NCBI RefSeq assembly: GCF_022410465.1
Contig: NZ_JAJSON010000026.1
Coordinates: forward strand, 62,001-126,000
DNA: 64,000 bases
From: Christiangramia crocea
GTDB taxonomy: Bacteria; Bacteroidota; Bacteroidia; Flavobacteriales; Flavobacteriaceae
Direction of reading: 5' to 3'
Below are positions 40,867-50,104 of this stretch, piece by piece; position 1 is the first letter of the stretch; each line of letters starts with the position of its first letter. The position numbers and the translations under genes were made by a program. The notes under the pieces are model-generated. The model made no database searches, had not been told where the DNA came from, and was given only the letters and a program-made list of their open reading frames with translations.

Positions 40867-43800
40867 TTATTCGTCAACAAGCACCCAGTCTCCTTTATCG
40901 AGAAGCGGAATAGCCTGCTTATATTTCATGGTCTTGTTTTCACCACTCATCACATTCTTGATGGTCACTTTATCGTTCCTTCCAATCTTTGGTCTGTCAC
41001 GAACTATGGTTTCGGTGACCTCAGGCTGTCTTTGAGTATTTCCTGCAGCCCTGCTTTGCGCGGCTCTCTCATCAAGATTAGGAATATCCTCTTTTTTTGT
41101 TTCTACTTTTTCCTTTTGTCTCGTTTGACGGGCTTCATGAATACTTGGAGCTCCTGCAGATGGGATCTCTCCTTTGAAAAGGAAGGAGATAACATCCCGG
41201 TTCACATTCTCTAGCATCACTTTAAACAGTTCAAAGGCCTCGAATTTATAGATAAGAAGAGGATCCTTCTGCTCATGAACCGCAAGCTGAACACTTTGTT
41301 TTAGTTCATCCATCTTACGAAGGTGAGTCTTCCAGGCATCATCAATAATTGCCAGAGTGATATTCTTCTCAAAATCCTTGATAAGCTGTTTACCTTCAGT
41401 TTCATAAGCCTTTTCAAGATTGGTTACAACCTGAAGGGTCTTATTTCCATCGGTAAATGGAACTGAAATTCTTTCAAATTTATTTCTTTCATCTTCATGA
41501 ACCTGTTTGATCACAGGGTAGGCTCTCTCAGCATTATGAGCCATTTTCTCATCGTAATGTTTGTAAGCTGCCTTGTAAACCTCTCCGGCAAGCTTCTGGG
41601 AATTGATCTTTTTGAATTCTTCTTCAGTTACCGGGGAACCCATTGAGAAGTTCCTGATCAATTCAAACTCAAAGTTCTTGAAATCTTCAGCTGCTTTATT
41701 AGTTTCGGTAACCGATTCGGCGATATCAAAGATCATATTTGCCAGATCCACCCGCAGTCTTTCTCCAAAAAGTGCATGATAACGACGTTTATAAATTACC
41801 TCTCTCTGGGCATTCATCACATCATCATACTCAAGCAGTCTCTTACGTACCCCAAAGTTGTTCTCCTCAACTTTCTTCTGAGCTCTTTCAATAGACTTGG
41901 AGATCATAGAATGCTGGATAACTTCGCCTTCTTCAAGTCCCATTCGGTCCATCAGTTTCGCAATTCTTTCCGAACCGAATAAACGCATAAGATTATCTTC
42001 CAGAGAAACATAGAATTGAGAACTTCCCGGATCTCCCTGACGTCCGGCACGACCTCTTAACTGACGGTCTACACGTCTGGAATCGTGACGTTCGGTACCT
42101 ACAATTGCAAGTCCGCCTGCTTCCTTCACTTCCTTACTCAGTTTAATATCGGTACCACGACCTGCCATGTTGGTGGCGATGGTCACAATTCCTGATTTAC
42201 CTGCTTCGGCAACGATATCGGCCTCTTTCTTGTGGAGTTTCGCGTTCAGAACATTGTGAGGTACATTTCTAAGTTTCAGCATACGGCTCAGTAATTCTGA
42301 GATCTCAACTGAAGTTGTACCAATTAGCACGGGTCTTCCTGCCCTGGAAAGGTCGGTTACATGATCAATAACCGCGTTATATTTTTCTCTTTTAGTTTTA
42401 TAGACTAAATCCTCTTTATCGTTTCTGGCGATTGGTCTATTGGTAGGAATTTCTACCACATCAAGTTCATAGATCTCCCAGAACTCCCCGGCTTCGGTCA
42501 CTGCTGTACCTGTCATACCAGACAGTTTGCGGTACATTCTGAAGTAGTTCTGCAGTGTTACCGTAGCGAAGGTTTGGGTCGCATCCTCGATCTTCACATT
42601 TTCCTTGGCTTCGATCGCCTGGTGCAGCCCGTCACTGTAACGACGGCCTTCCATTATACGTCCGGTCTGTTCATCAACGATCTTAACTTTATTATCTATC
42701 ACCACATACTCCGTGTCTTTTTCAAATAGGGTATAGGCCTTCAATAACTGGCGAAGTGTATGTATCCTTTCGCTCTTAACACTGTAATCGCGATATAATT
42801 CCTCTTTCTTTTCAGCTTCCTCTTCCTTGGGAAGACCTTCTTTTTCGATCTTGGCGATCTCCATCCCGATCTCGGGCATTACAAAGAAATTAGGATCATC
42901 CTTACCAGAAAGATATTCAATACCCTTATCGGTAAGGTCTATCTGATTGGTTTTTTCATCAATGGTAAAATACAGTTCAGCATCAACCTTCGGCATTTCA
43001 CGGTTGTTGTCCTGCATGTAATGGTTCTCGGTCTTCTGAAGCAGTTGTTTAACTCCTTCCTCACTCAAGAACTTAATAAGTGCCTTATTCTTCGGCAAAC
43101 CACGGTAAACCCGCAGTAACTGGAATCCTCCTTCTTTGGTATCACCTTCCTTGATGAGTCTTTTAGCGTCGGCAAGGACTTTCACAAGGTATTTACGCTG
43201 AACTTCCACAATATTGTTAATTGCGGGTTTAAGTTCCATAAATTCGTGGGTATCACCCTTAGGGACAGGTCCGGAAATAATAAGCGGGGTACGTGCGTCA
43301 TCGATCAGTACTGAATCCACCTCATCCACGATCGCATAATTATGAGGTCTTTGTACAAGATCATCGGGAGCATGGGACATATTATCCCTCAGGTAATCAA
43401 AACCGAATTCGTTGTTGGTTCCGTAGGTAATATCGGCATTATAAGCCTTTCTACGCGCAGCGGAATTAGGACGGTGATAATCTATACAATCAACACTTAG
43501 TCCGTGGAACTCAAAAATTGGAGCCATCCACGCGCTATCACGTTTGGCGAGGTAATCGTTCACAGTTACAAGGTGAACACCACGTCCTGTAAGAGCATTA
43601 AGATACATGGGAAGGGTAGCCACAAGGGTCTTACCTTCACCGGTCTGCATCTCTGCGATCTTACCCTGGTGCATAGCCACACCACCAATAAGCTGAACAT
43701 CATAATGGATCATATCCCAGGTGACCGGTTTACCGGCAGCATCCCAGGAATTGCTCCATATTGCATGATCGCCTTCAAGGCTTATATAATCTTTTTCAGC

Positions 43801-44223
43801 TGAAAGCTCACGATCAAATTCCGAGGCTTTTACTTTCAATTCGGTATTATGAACAAAACGTTTTGCGGTTTCTTTCACAACGGCAAAGGCTTCCGGCAGA
43901 ATTTCATTGAGAATGCCTTCAGAGATTTCATAAGACTTATCCTTTAAGGCATCCACTTCAGCATATATATCTTCCTTTCGGGTAATATCATCAGATTCCT
44001 CAGCCTCTTTATTTAAACTTTCTATTTGTTCTTTTACTTCTTTGGTGGCTTCGGTGATTTTGGCTTTGAACTCGGAAGTTTTCTCGCGAAGTTCATCGAG
44101 GCTCAGGGCCTCCATTTCCGACTCAAGTGCCTTTATCTTATTTACAATAGGTTGTATTTCTTTTACATCTTTCTTTGACTTGTCGCCTACGAAAGCTTTT
44201 AATACAGAATCTAAAAAACTCAT
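40867..44223 (-). CDS. secA: Preprotein translocase ATPase SecA
   Basis: 1118 residues, the long Bacteroidota form. Walker A MQTGEGKTL is at 192-200, DEVDSVLIDDA starts at 300, and the second helicase half carries TNMAGRGTDIKL and RQLRGRAGRQGDPG. The N-terminal helices (about 40-110) are enlarged relative to E. coli. The C-terminus ends GRNDKVTIKNVMSGENKTMK...GDWVLVDE instead of the cysteine-rich SEC-C zinc tail. SecA drives protein export through SecYEG. Its terminator sits among REP elements. Confidence 0.98.
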   Translation of the reverse strand: MSFLDSVLKAFVGDKSKKDVKEIQPIVNKIKALESEMEALSLDELREKTSEFKAKITEATKEVKEQIESLNKEAEESDDITRKEDIYAEVDALKDKSYEISEGILNEILPEAFAVVKETAKRFVHNTELKVKASEFDRELSAEKDYISLEGDHAIWSNSWDAAGKPVTWDMIHYDVQLIGGVAMHQGKIAEMQTGEGKTLVATLPMYLNALTGRGVHLVTVNDYLAKRDSAWMAPIFEFHGLSVDCIDYHRPNSAARRKAYNADITYGTNNEFGFDYLRDNMSHAPDDLVQRPHNYAIVDEVDSVLIDDARTPLIISGPVPKGDTHEFMELKPAINNIVEVQRKYLVKVLADAKRLIKEGDTKEGGFQLLRVYRGLPKNKALIKFLSEEGVKQLLQKTENHYMQDNNREMPKVDAELYFTIDEKTNQIDLTDKGIEYLSGKDDPNFFVMPEIGMEIAKIEKEGLPKEEEAEKKEELYRDYSVKSERIHTLRQLLKAYTLFEKDTEYVVIDNKVKIVDEQTGRIMEGRRYSDGLHQAIEAKENVKIEDATQTFATVTLQNYFRMYRKLSGMTGTAVTEAGEFWEIYELDVVEIPTNRPIARNDKEDLVYKTKREKYNAVIDHVTDLSRAGRPVLIGTTSVEISELLSRMLKLRNVPHNVLNAKLHKKEADIVAEAGKSGIVTIATNMAGRGTDIKLSKEVKEAGGLAIVGTERHDSRRVDRQLRGRAGRQGDPGSSQFYVSLEDNLMRLFGSERIAKLMDRMGLEEGEVIQHSMISKSIERAQKKVEENNFGVRKRLLEYDDVMNAQREVIYKRRYHALFGERLRVDLANMIFDIAESVTETNKAAEDFKNFEFELIRNFSMGSPVTEEEFKKINSQKLAGEVYKAAYKHYDEKMAHNAERAYPVIKQVHEDERNKFERISVPFTDGNKTLQVVTNLEKAYETEGKQLIKDFEKNITLAIIDDAWKTHLRKMDELKQSVQLAVHEQKDPLLIYKFEAFELFKVMLENVNRDVISFLFKGEIPSAGAPSIHEARQTRQKEKVETKKEDIPNLDERAAQSRAAGNTQRQPEVTETIVRDRPKIGRNDKVTIKNVMSGENKTMKYKQAIPLLDKGDWVLVDE

Positions 44224-44401
44224 GCTGGTTTTTTTGTTTATTTGATCATAGTCTTTAACGGAGATAAGCCATTAGTTTTGATTGTCTCTTTAAGGATAGC
44301 CGAAAGGTTTAATACATCTCGACTCCCCTCGATGTGACATCTCATATACTTATCACTATTAAAGCTTAGAATCATTTTATTTAAGGGGTTCAAATTTAAG
44401 C

Positions 44402-44426
44402 AAAAAAAAAGCCTCATGAATGAGAC
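44402..44426 (-). terminator. Terminator of the DUF2795 gene
   Basis: Minus-strand arms GTCTCAT and ATGAGGC pair with one G-T wobble and are followed by nine T. It lies about 30 bases past the stop. Confidence 0.75.
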
Positions 44427-44454
44427 TTTTTTCTATTTTTTGTGTGTTGTCAAT

Positions 44455-44676
44455 TTAATATTCATCCTCATTCCAGAGGTAATCTTCATCGGTTGGATAA
44501 TCAGGCCAGATCTCCTCAATAGAATCATAAGAGTCTCCCTCGTCTTCAATGGCCTGCAGATTTTCCACAACCTCAAGCGGAGCTCCGGTTCTAATTGCAT
44601 AGTCTATTAACTCGTCTTTGGTGGCCGGCCAGGGGGCATCACTTAAATAGGATGCTAATTCTAAAGTCCAATACAT
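44455..44676 (-). CDS. DUF2795 family small protein
   Basis: 73 residues, acidic C-terminus. The sequence YWTLELASYLSDAPWPATKD and ELIDYAIRTGAPLEVVENLQ matches DUF2795, a small helical domain of unknown function that is very widely conserved in Bacteroidota. The gene stands alone between secA and the adenosyltransferase, with a terminator of its own. Confidence 0.88.
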   Translation of the reverse strand: MYWTLELASYLSDAPWPATKDELIDYAIRTGAPLEVVENLQAIEDEGDSYDSIEEIWPDYPTDEDYLWNEDEY

Positions 44677-44828
44677 TGATTAATCGGGTTTTAAATTTTG
44701 GCAAAAATAATTTTTTTGCCGTAATAGCCAAGAAAAAAATCTATTATTTAATCAATAATAATAAGAACGTAATAATTTTTTTAATTCTTTGCAAGAATCA
44801 CAAAGGATAATTCAAAATTAAATGGGAT

Positions 44829-45401
44829 TCAGTTTTTTTTTGGAATCCACTGAATTTCTTCAGCCTGTAATTGTTTAGACAACATCCGTGCCAGTACAAA
44901 CAGGTAGTCTGAAAGGCGGTTTAAGTAGATAAGAACTTCATCGTCAAAAGCCTCAATGTCATACAATGCGCTCGAAAGCCTCTCAGCACGACGGCACACA
45001 CAGCGAGCTATGTGACAGAATGACACGCTTTGGTGGCCTCCTGGAAGTACGAAATGTGTCATTTCAGGCAGCTCATCGTTCATCCTGTCTATGGCTTTTT
45101 CCAGTTTTTGAATATCATCCTGGGAGATCCTGGGGATATTTAACCTTTCTTTTCCGCTTTTAAGGGTAGCTTTTTCCGGATCGGTGGCAAGGATGGATCC
45201 AATGGTAAACAATCGGTCCTGGATCTCAATTAGAAGATCTTTAGTTTTTTTATCTGTGTCCTGGTCACGAAGAAGGCCTATATATGAGTTAAGCTCATCT
45301 ACGGTACCGTAACTTTCTATTCTTATATGGTGTTTTGGAACCCGGGTCCCTCCGAACAGGGAGGTAGTTCCCTTGTCACCGGTCTTGGTGTAAATTTTCA
45401 T
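44829..45401 (-). CDS. Cob(I)alamin adenosyltransferase, PduO type
   Basis: 190 residues. The PduO-family N-terminus TKTGDKGTTSLFGGTRVPK, the ESYGTVDELNSYIGLLRDQ block and the CVCRRAERLSSAL helix with its catalytic arginine are present. It transfers the adenosyl group of ATP to cobalamin, making the cofactor for the B12-dependent mutases. Together with the mutase at the left edge and meaB at 32-33 kb it forms a dispersed adenosylcobalamin set. I see no cobalamin riboswitch upstream. Confidence 0.93.
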   Translation of the reverse strand: MKIYTKTGDKGTTSLFGGTRVPKHHIRIESYGTVDELNSYIGLLRDQDTDKKTKDLLIEIQDRLFTIGSILATDPEKATLKSGKERLNIPRISQDDIQKLEKAIDRMNDELPEMTHFVLPGGHQSVSFCHIARCVCRRAERLSSALYDIEAFDDEVLIYLNRLSDYLFVLARMLSKQLQAEEIQWIPKKN

Positions 45402-45617
45402 GTTTCAGCTTTTGCGCTAAAATACGAAGTTTAGAATAGGTTTGAGAATAATGGAGTATTGGATTGGTGGATTTTGACTATAGTTTAGAGTTACGGAAAG
45501 TGAGTTGCTTATTATTTTTAAGGACCTTTGATCCTGGTTAATCGAAGAGGTGATTGTAAGCTAAACGAGCAATCTCATTTTCCAGTGGCATTCCCTCCAG
45601 ATCCGGGAGGTGTCAAA

Positions 45618-45797
45618 TTACTGAAGCTTGGATTTTGCCTCATTTTCCTGTTTTCTTTCGAAGTATCTTCTTCTGAAGTTTCGGTTTTTCCTGTCCTTTC
45701 TCAGTTTTTTAGCCCGGCGGGAGTTCCACAGGAAATAAGCGAGAAAAACGGCGATAACGGCAAGATAAATCCAGGTTTCCTGGTCTAAATCGATCAT
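45618..45797 (-). CDS. Very small membrane protein, 59 aa
   Basis: Read by translating the minus strand from ATG 45797 to TAA 45618: MIDLDQETWIYLAVIAVFLA followed by YFLWNSRRAKKLRKDRKNRN and an Arg/Lys-rich tail ending SKLQ. One membrane helix (about 9-24) followed by a strongly basic cytoplasmic tail is a common design of flavobacterial micro-proteins. The composition argues for real coding, and the plus-strand frame over the same bases lacks any feature. It occupies the only gene-like part of the 45402-46027 gap; the remainder holds a REP copy and AT-rich sequence without other signals. Function unknown. Confidence 0.6.
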   Translation of the reverse strand: MIDLDQETWIYLAVIAVFLAYFLWNSRRAKKLRKDRKNRNFRRRYFERKQENEAKSKLQ

Positions 45798-45851
45798 TGT
45801 AAATGACTTATAGTAGGGACAATATAGAAAAGATTTTTAGAAGTTCAAAGT

Positions 45852-45876
45852 TCATCCTTCGACATGCTCAGGATGA
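45852..45876. repeat. Solitary REP palindrome, CTTCGACA-GCTCAGG family
   Basis: TCATCC (45852-45857) and GGATGA (45871-45876) flank TTCGACATGCTCA. It is the same family as the copies around GIY-YIG unit 2, 5 kb away. Confidence 0.75.
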
Positions 45877-46027
45877 CAATTACAGGTTTCTAACAGTAGG
45901 TTGAGTTGACCTTCAATTCCATTCGGAGGAATAGAAAAAAATCCATTTAAAATTCATTATTGAAGGGGATACTGAAAAATGAAATGATTCTTAACTTGTT
46001 ACAACTCACAAAAGGTACTCCCTACTG

Positions 46028-46729
46028 CTACTGAAAACTGCCAACTGATTTCTTTTCGTCACTCGCTACTGTTCCATCCATTAAGCGAATAATACGATGT
46101 GCATGCTTAGCAATATCCTCTTCATGGGTTACAAGGATCACGGTATTTCCTGCTGCATGTATCTCATCAAAAAGGTTCATGATCTCTAAGGAGGTTTTGG
46201 AATCCAGGTTTCCTGTTGGTTCATCGGCCAGAATAATGGAAGGTTTATTAACCAGCGCACGGCCAACTGCCACACGCTGTCTCTGACCTCCTGAAAGCTG
46301 ATTAGGCTTGTGATCCATACGGTCTCCAAGACCCACACTTCTAAGTACTTCCTTGGCTCTTTCAATCCTATCATTTTTGGAAGCTCCGGCATAGACCATA
46401 GGTAAAGCCACATTATCCAGCGCAGTGGTTCGGGGAAGCAGGTTAAAGGTCTGAAATACAAAACCGATCTCTTTATTCCTGATCTCGGCAAGTTCGTCAT
46501 CACTCATCTTGCTTACATCTTTACCATTTAGGATATAAGTTCCGGAAGTGGGTGTGTCAAGACATCCCAAAAGGTTCATAAGGGTAGATTTACCTGAACC
46601 TGAAGGTCCCATAAAAGCCACATATTCTCCACGCTCTATATCAAGATCAATTCCTTTTAAAACTTTTACGACTTCCTGACCCAGAGGGAAATCCCTGGTT
46701 ATATCCCGAATCTCGATTACTTTACTCAT
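46028..46729 (-). CDS. ABC transporter ATPase, MacB/LolD type
   Basis: 233 residues. Walker [10 protein letters not shown] is at about 41-49, the signature [16 protein letters not shown] follows, and Walker B is [13 protein letters not shown], all of the MacB/LolD class. These ATPases drive mechanotransmission permeases that move lipoproteins, peptides or drugs. No permease is adjacent, which is usual for orphan members in flavobacteria, so the partner is unknown. Confidence 0.92.
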   Translation of the reverse strand: MSKVIEIRDITRDFPLGQEVVKVLKGIDLDIERGEYVAFMGPSGSGKSTLMNLLGCLDTPTSGTYILNGKDVSKMSDDELAEIRNKEIGFVFQTFNLLPRTTALDNVALPMVYAGASKNDRIERAKEVLRSVGLGDRMDHKPNQLSGGQRQRVAVGRALVNKPSIILADEPTGNLDSKTSLEIMNLFDEIHAAGNTVILVTHEEDIAKHAHRIIRLMDGTVASDEKKSVGSFQ

Positions 46730-46829
46730 TCAGACTGAATTTTCACTTGTATGACGTGAATTTAGTTTTTTTGTTACAAACAAATTATCTTTCACAAGAA
46801 TTCTTAGATTTACCTACAAAACTAACCTG

Positions 46830-47549
46830 TTGAACAAAAAACTTTCAATTCTTATTCCGGCCTATAATGAAGAAGCTACGATTCTTGAGATCCTGAATGT
46901 TCTTAAAGAATTGGACTTAGGTCTTGAATTGGAAAAGGAGATAGTGGTCGTTGATGATTGTTCTACAGATCCAACCAGCTCTCTTATTGAGAAATTCGTT
47001 AAGGACCATCCTGAATTAGATATTCTGGCATTCAGGCAGGAATTTAATCAGGGCAAGGGAGCGGCATTACATAAAGCCATAGAACTTTGTACAGGGGATA
47101 TTGCGGTTATTCAGGATGCAGATCTCGAATATGATCCTCAGGAATACATTAATTTACTTAGACCAATTCTCAAAGGCAAAGCAGATGTAGTCTATGGTTC
47201 AAGATTCATGGGGGGGTATGCACATAGAATTTTATTCTACTGGCATTCAATCGGAAATAAATTTCTTACCAATCTTAGCAATGCCTTTACAAATCTGAAT
47301 CTTACTGACATGGAGACCTGTTATAAAATGTTCAGGACAGATATCTTAAAAAGTCTGGATTTGAAGGAAAAGCGCTTTGGTTTTGAACCTGAAGTAACGG
47401 CAAAAATTAGTCGGATCCCCGGAATAAGAATCTATGAAGTAGGAATATCCTATTACGGCCGGACCTATGCTGAAGGAAAGAAGATCAACTGGAAGGATGG
47501 GATGAGAGCTTTATGGTGTGTTTTTAAATACAATACTTTTTCAAGATAG
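46830..47549 (+). CDS. Family 2 glycosyltransferase, polyprenyl-phosphate sugar synthase-like
   Basis: 239 residues with TTG start (MNKKLSILIPAYNEEATILE). The catalytic VVVDDCSTDPT and QDADLEYDP motifs fit the dolichyl-phosphate mannose/glucose synthase branch of GT2, with a C-terminal SYYGRTYAEGKKINWKDG block. It would put a sugar on a lipid carrier for a GT-C enzyme; the membrane protein two bases downstream is the obvious partner. Confidence 0.88.
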   Translation: MNKKLSILIPAYNEEATILEILNVLKELDLGLELEKEIVVVDDCSTDPTSSLIEKFVKDHPELDILAFRQEFNQGKGAALHKAIELCTGDIAVIQDADLEYDPQEYINLLRPILKGKADVVYGSRFMGGYAHRILFYWHSIGNKFLTNLSNAFTNLNLTDMETCYKMFRTDILKSLDLKEKRFGFEPEVTAKISRIPGIRIYEVGISYYGRTYAEGKKINWKDGMRALWCVFKYNTFSR

Positions 47550-47551
47550 AA

Positions 47552-48835
47552 ATGTCAAGAATAAAAATCCTTATCATATTTAGTTTAAGCTTTGTGGTAA
47601 TATCTGTCTTGGGTTATAATTTTCATGTTGCAAATAATTTAAAATATGATTTCGGAGGTGATGCTTCAGATTTTATTTATTTAGGTCTGACTCTTGCTAA
47701 AACTGGCAAATATGGAAAATTGAATCTGTCTCACAGTGAATTGGTTGAAGGTTTTAAAAATGGAAGTCATCGTAATCAATCATATAAGTTTAGTAGTCAT
47801 TCTACCTGGAGGCCGCCGGTTTGGCCAGCTATCATCGCTTTTTGTTTTCTTATATCAGGATATTCTTTAGGTTTTCTGGTTGCTTTTAAAATTATATTGC
47901 ATTTACTGGGGAGTTGGTTCTTTTATAAAACACTCGGGTATTTTCGAATTCGGAGGATAATAATTTATGCAGGAGTGTTCTTATATTTAGTGAATCCTGC
48001 CTGGCAGCTTTATTCGCGAGTGTTTCTCTCTGAGCCAATCACTCTTTTCTTTATGACCCTGTTCATATGGTCACTGACAAGATTCCTTAAAACAGGAAAA
48101 TTATTCTGGCTGAATGCTTTGCTTGGGGGTGTTCTAATACTTTCCCATCCCTATTATATTTTTCTCCCTTTTTCGATCTGGTTTTTTCTTTTTTTATATA
48201 AAAAGATTAGTATCAGGAAAACATTCATTTTAAGTGGGCTAGCTATTGCTGTGGTTTCTGTTTGGATAGTACGAAACTATGTGGTACTGGATACAGATAA
48301 GCTTCTGATCACGACCTCTTCAGGTGCAGTAATGGCAAAGGGGTGGAATGGAAAAGTGCCGCAGTTACATACAAATACCAAAGGTGATCTTGCAGACGAG
48401 ACACTGGTCCTTAAAGATTTTGATTATAAAAGATCCGGCTATACAGGACAAACCGGAATGATGGAATTGTATAAGGATGCAACTTTCAATTTTATAAAGT
48501 CCAACCCGGAACTGATATTTCCAATAATTATAAAAAAACTCAAGAGTGCTTACAATCCTTTCCCAGAGACCCCAAGGCCCGGAATTTTGGAGACAGGCAG
48601 GGTGATCTATCAGGTTTTAGCTCTGGTAACTGCTTTGTTTTTATTGTTCAGAGGTTCAATAATAACAAAAGCTATGGTTTGGGGACTGTTTCTGTCTACA
48701 GCTATGATTACTGTCATTACCTATTCAGGTTTCCGTTTCCGTATGCCGCAAAGCAGTCTGGAGATTCTGTTTATCATTCTGGCCGTGCATTTTCTGATAG
48801 AAAAGTATAGAGCAGTTCAAATCAAACACGGATAA
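47552..48835 (+). CDS. GT-C-like membrane glycosyltransferase
   Basis: 427 residues with about ten hydrophobic helices. Features of the GT-C fold are an acidic pair in the first outside loop (DFGGDASDF), the WRPPVWPAI block before a helix and VFLSEPITLFFMT. These enzymes use polyprenyl-phosphate sugars, which fits with the GT2 gene two bases upstream. The acceptor (lipid, protein or polysaccharide) is unknown. Its last 14 bases overlap the convergent methyltransferase gene. Confidence 0.75.
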   Translation: MSRIKILIIFSLSFVVISVLGYNFHVANNLKYDFGGDASDFIYLGLTLAKTGKYGKLNLSHSELVEGFKNGSHRNQSYKFSSHSTWRPPVWPAIIAFCFLISGYSLGFLVAFKIILHLLGSWFFYKTLGYFRIRRIIIYAGVFLYLVNPAWQLYSRVFLSEPITLFFMTLFIWSLTRFLKTGKLFWLNALLGGVLILSHPYYIFLPFSIWFFLFLYKKISIRKTFILSGLAIAVVSVWIVRNYVVLDTDKLLITTSSGAVMAKGWNGKVPQLHTNTKGDLADETLVLKDFDYKRSGYTGQTGMMELYKDATFNFIKSNPELIFPIIIKKLKSAYNPFPETPRPGILETGRVIYQVLALVTALFLLFRGSIITKAMVWGLFLSTAMITVITYSGFRFRMPQSSLEILFIILAVHFLIEKYRAVQIKHG

Positions 48836-49598
48836 TAAAATCCTGCTTAACCTGTTCTTTTCGAAAGAATACAAGACCCCATTTATAAGTATCAATGCTA
48901 ACCTTAACCTTCGGATGTTTTTTGATTTCTTCCCAGGCTTCTTCCATTCCCGGTGACCAGTGGATATCATCAAAAATAAAGACCGAATCGCTATGTGCCT
49001 TAGGAAGTAACTGGTGAAAATATTTGAGGGTAGCTTCCTTCTGATGATTCCCGTCGAAATAAATTAGATCAAGTTCTGCCGGTTCATGTAAAACCTCTTT
49101 GATCCCTTCTTCGAATTGTATGTTTATTAACTGAATATTTTTCAGCTTAAATTTATCCAGTTGATTGCCAGCAATTCTTGCAATTTCAGAGCAGCCTTCC
49201 ATCGTGTTTAACTGCGTTTTTCTATTTGCTCCAATCGAAACAGACGCGATACCCAGAGAAGTGCCTAATTCCAGGGCATTCCTGATATTGAGATATTTCA
49301 CAAGCCTGTATAGCATTTTCGCTCGATATAAAGTGATGCCGGAATTTTTTGCTATCGAAAATACTGGTCTGCGATTAGATTTGAATACCCGGCTTCCTGC
49401 CCCTAAATCGGTAATTTCAATTTGCTTTTTATTCCCGAGAAGGTCGTTCCTGTAATTTTTAATCAGTTCATATTCCGGATAGGGGGTCTTATCATAAAAA
49501 CATTTGGTTACAAGATCATAAACAAATGGTGAGTGGAGGCCATGTTGGTTCTGAGAATTGATAATGAATTTTAGATAAGAAAATAATTGAGAGGTCAT
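48822..49598 (-). CDS. Class I SAM-dependent methyltransferase
   Basis: 258 residues. The AdoMet-binding motif is LELGTSLGIASVSIGA (about residues 104-119); a DLIYFDGNHQKEATLKYF strand and FIFDDIHWSPGMEEAW with an Asp pair suit an O-methyltransferase needing a metal ion. The substrate is not known. It is convergent with the GT-C gene (overlap 14 bases). Proximity to sugar-transfer genes suggests sugar or polysaccharide modification, but this is weak. Confidence 0.8.
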   Translation of the reverse strand: MTSQLFSYLKFIINSQNQHGLHSPFVYDLVTKCFYDKTPYPEYELIKNYRNDLLGNKKQIEITDLGAGSRVFKSNRRPVFSIAKNSGITLYRAKMLYRLVKYLNIRNALELGTSLGIASVSIGANRKTQLNTMEGCSEIARIAGNQLDKFKLKNIQLINIQFEEGIKEVLHEPAELDLIYFDGNHQKEATLKYFHQLLPKAHSDSVFIFDDIHWSPGMEEAWEEIKKHPKVKVSIDTYKWGLVFFRKEQVKQDFIIRV

Positions 49599-49647
49599 AA
49601 CTTTATTGTAGCCTATATATTATAGTGAAAAGAGGAAAGGGGGGAAG

Positions 49648-50022
49648 TTAGTTGTTTTTCTTATTCTTAAGATAATTCTGAAGGCTTCGTATCATTTTAA
49701 GCAGTTCTAATAGTGAAGTTCGGGCTATTTTATTCTCCTCATCGGAAATATAATTTCTTCGAAATGCGATAGTTGCACAGGTTACGCATTCTCTTACAGA
49801 ACCTTCAGCAATTTGAAGAAAACGATGAAATTGAGGATCAGAATCTCCAGATCCTTCCGCGGTATTTAAAGCTATGGAAACAGCTGCTCTGGTAAACTGG
49901 GAACGGAGGGCATATTTTTCATTGACAGGAAAGTTATCTGCAAGGTTATAAGCGAAGTCGGCAAAATCTAAAGCTTTTTGGTAAACTTTTAGATCTTCAA
50001 AATTAAATTTTACATCCTCCAT
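49648..50022 (-). CDS. Four-helix-bundle protein (S23 / IVS family)
   Basis: I start at ATG 50022 (MEDVKFNFEDLKVYQKALDF), because the longer frame to 50070 reads into a tandem heptamer repeat. The 124-residue product follows the family: KVYQKALDFADFAYNLADNF, SQFTRAAVSIALNTAEGSG, FHRFLQIAEGSVRECVTCAT. The family was first seen within 23S rRNA intervening sequences and is frequent as stand-alone genes in Bacteroidota. Function unknown; possibly tied to mobile repeats. Confidence 0.88.
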   Translation of the reverse strand: MEDVKFNFEDLKVYQKALDFADFAYNLADNFPVNEKYALRSQFTRAAVSIALNTAEGSGDSDPQFHRFLQIAEGSVRECVTCATIAFRRNYISDEENKIARTSLLELLKMIRSLQNYLKNKKNN

Positions 50023-50040
50023 ATTTAAGTTTTTTTCTTC

Positions 50041-50068
50041 ACTTTCCACTTTCCACTTTCCACTTTCC
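50041..50068. repeat. Heptanucleotide tandem repeat upstream of the four-helix-bundle gene
   Basis: Four perfect copies of ACTTTCC, with degenerate copies on both sides. On the gene strand the repeat reads GGAAAGT and, if translated, gives the SGKWKVES-type run. From memory the same heptamer occurs upstream of related genes elsewhere. Confidence 0.85.
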
Positions 50069-50104
50069 ACTCTTCACTCCTTCTCTCTCCACTTTATAAA
50101 TTCA

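Noticed and set aside
44224-44454. Possible RNA gene in the secA/DUF2795 gap
   Set aside because: Only a terminator and A-rich sequence are visible; no conserved RNA fold could be recognised by eye.
45528-45788. Plus-strand 86-codon frame
   Set aside because: It is the shadow of the minus-strand micro-protein; its translation has no helix or motif pattern, and the opposite frame gives a typical membrane protein.
50023-50070. Upstream extension of the four-helix-bundle protein
   Set aside because: It is encoded by the heptamer repeat region and lies before a proper ATG and family start.
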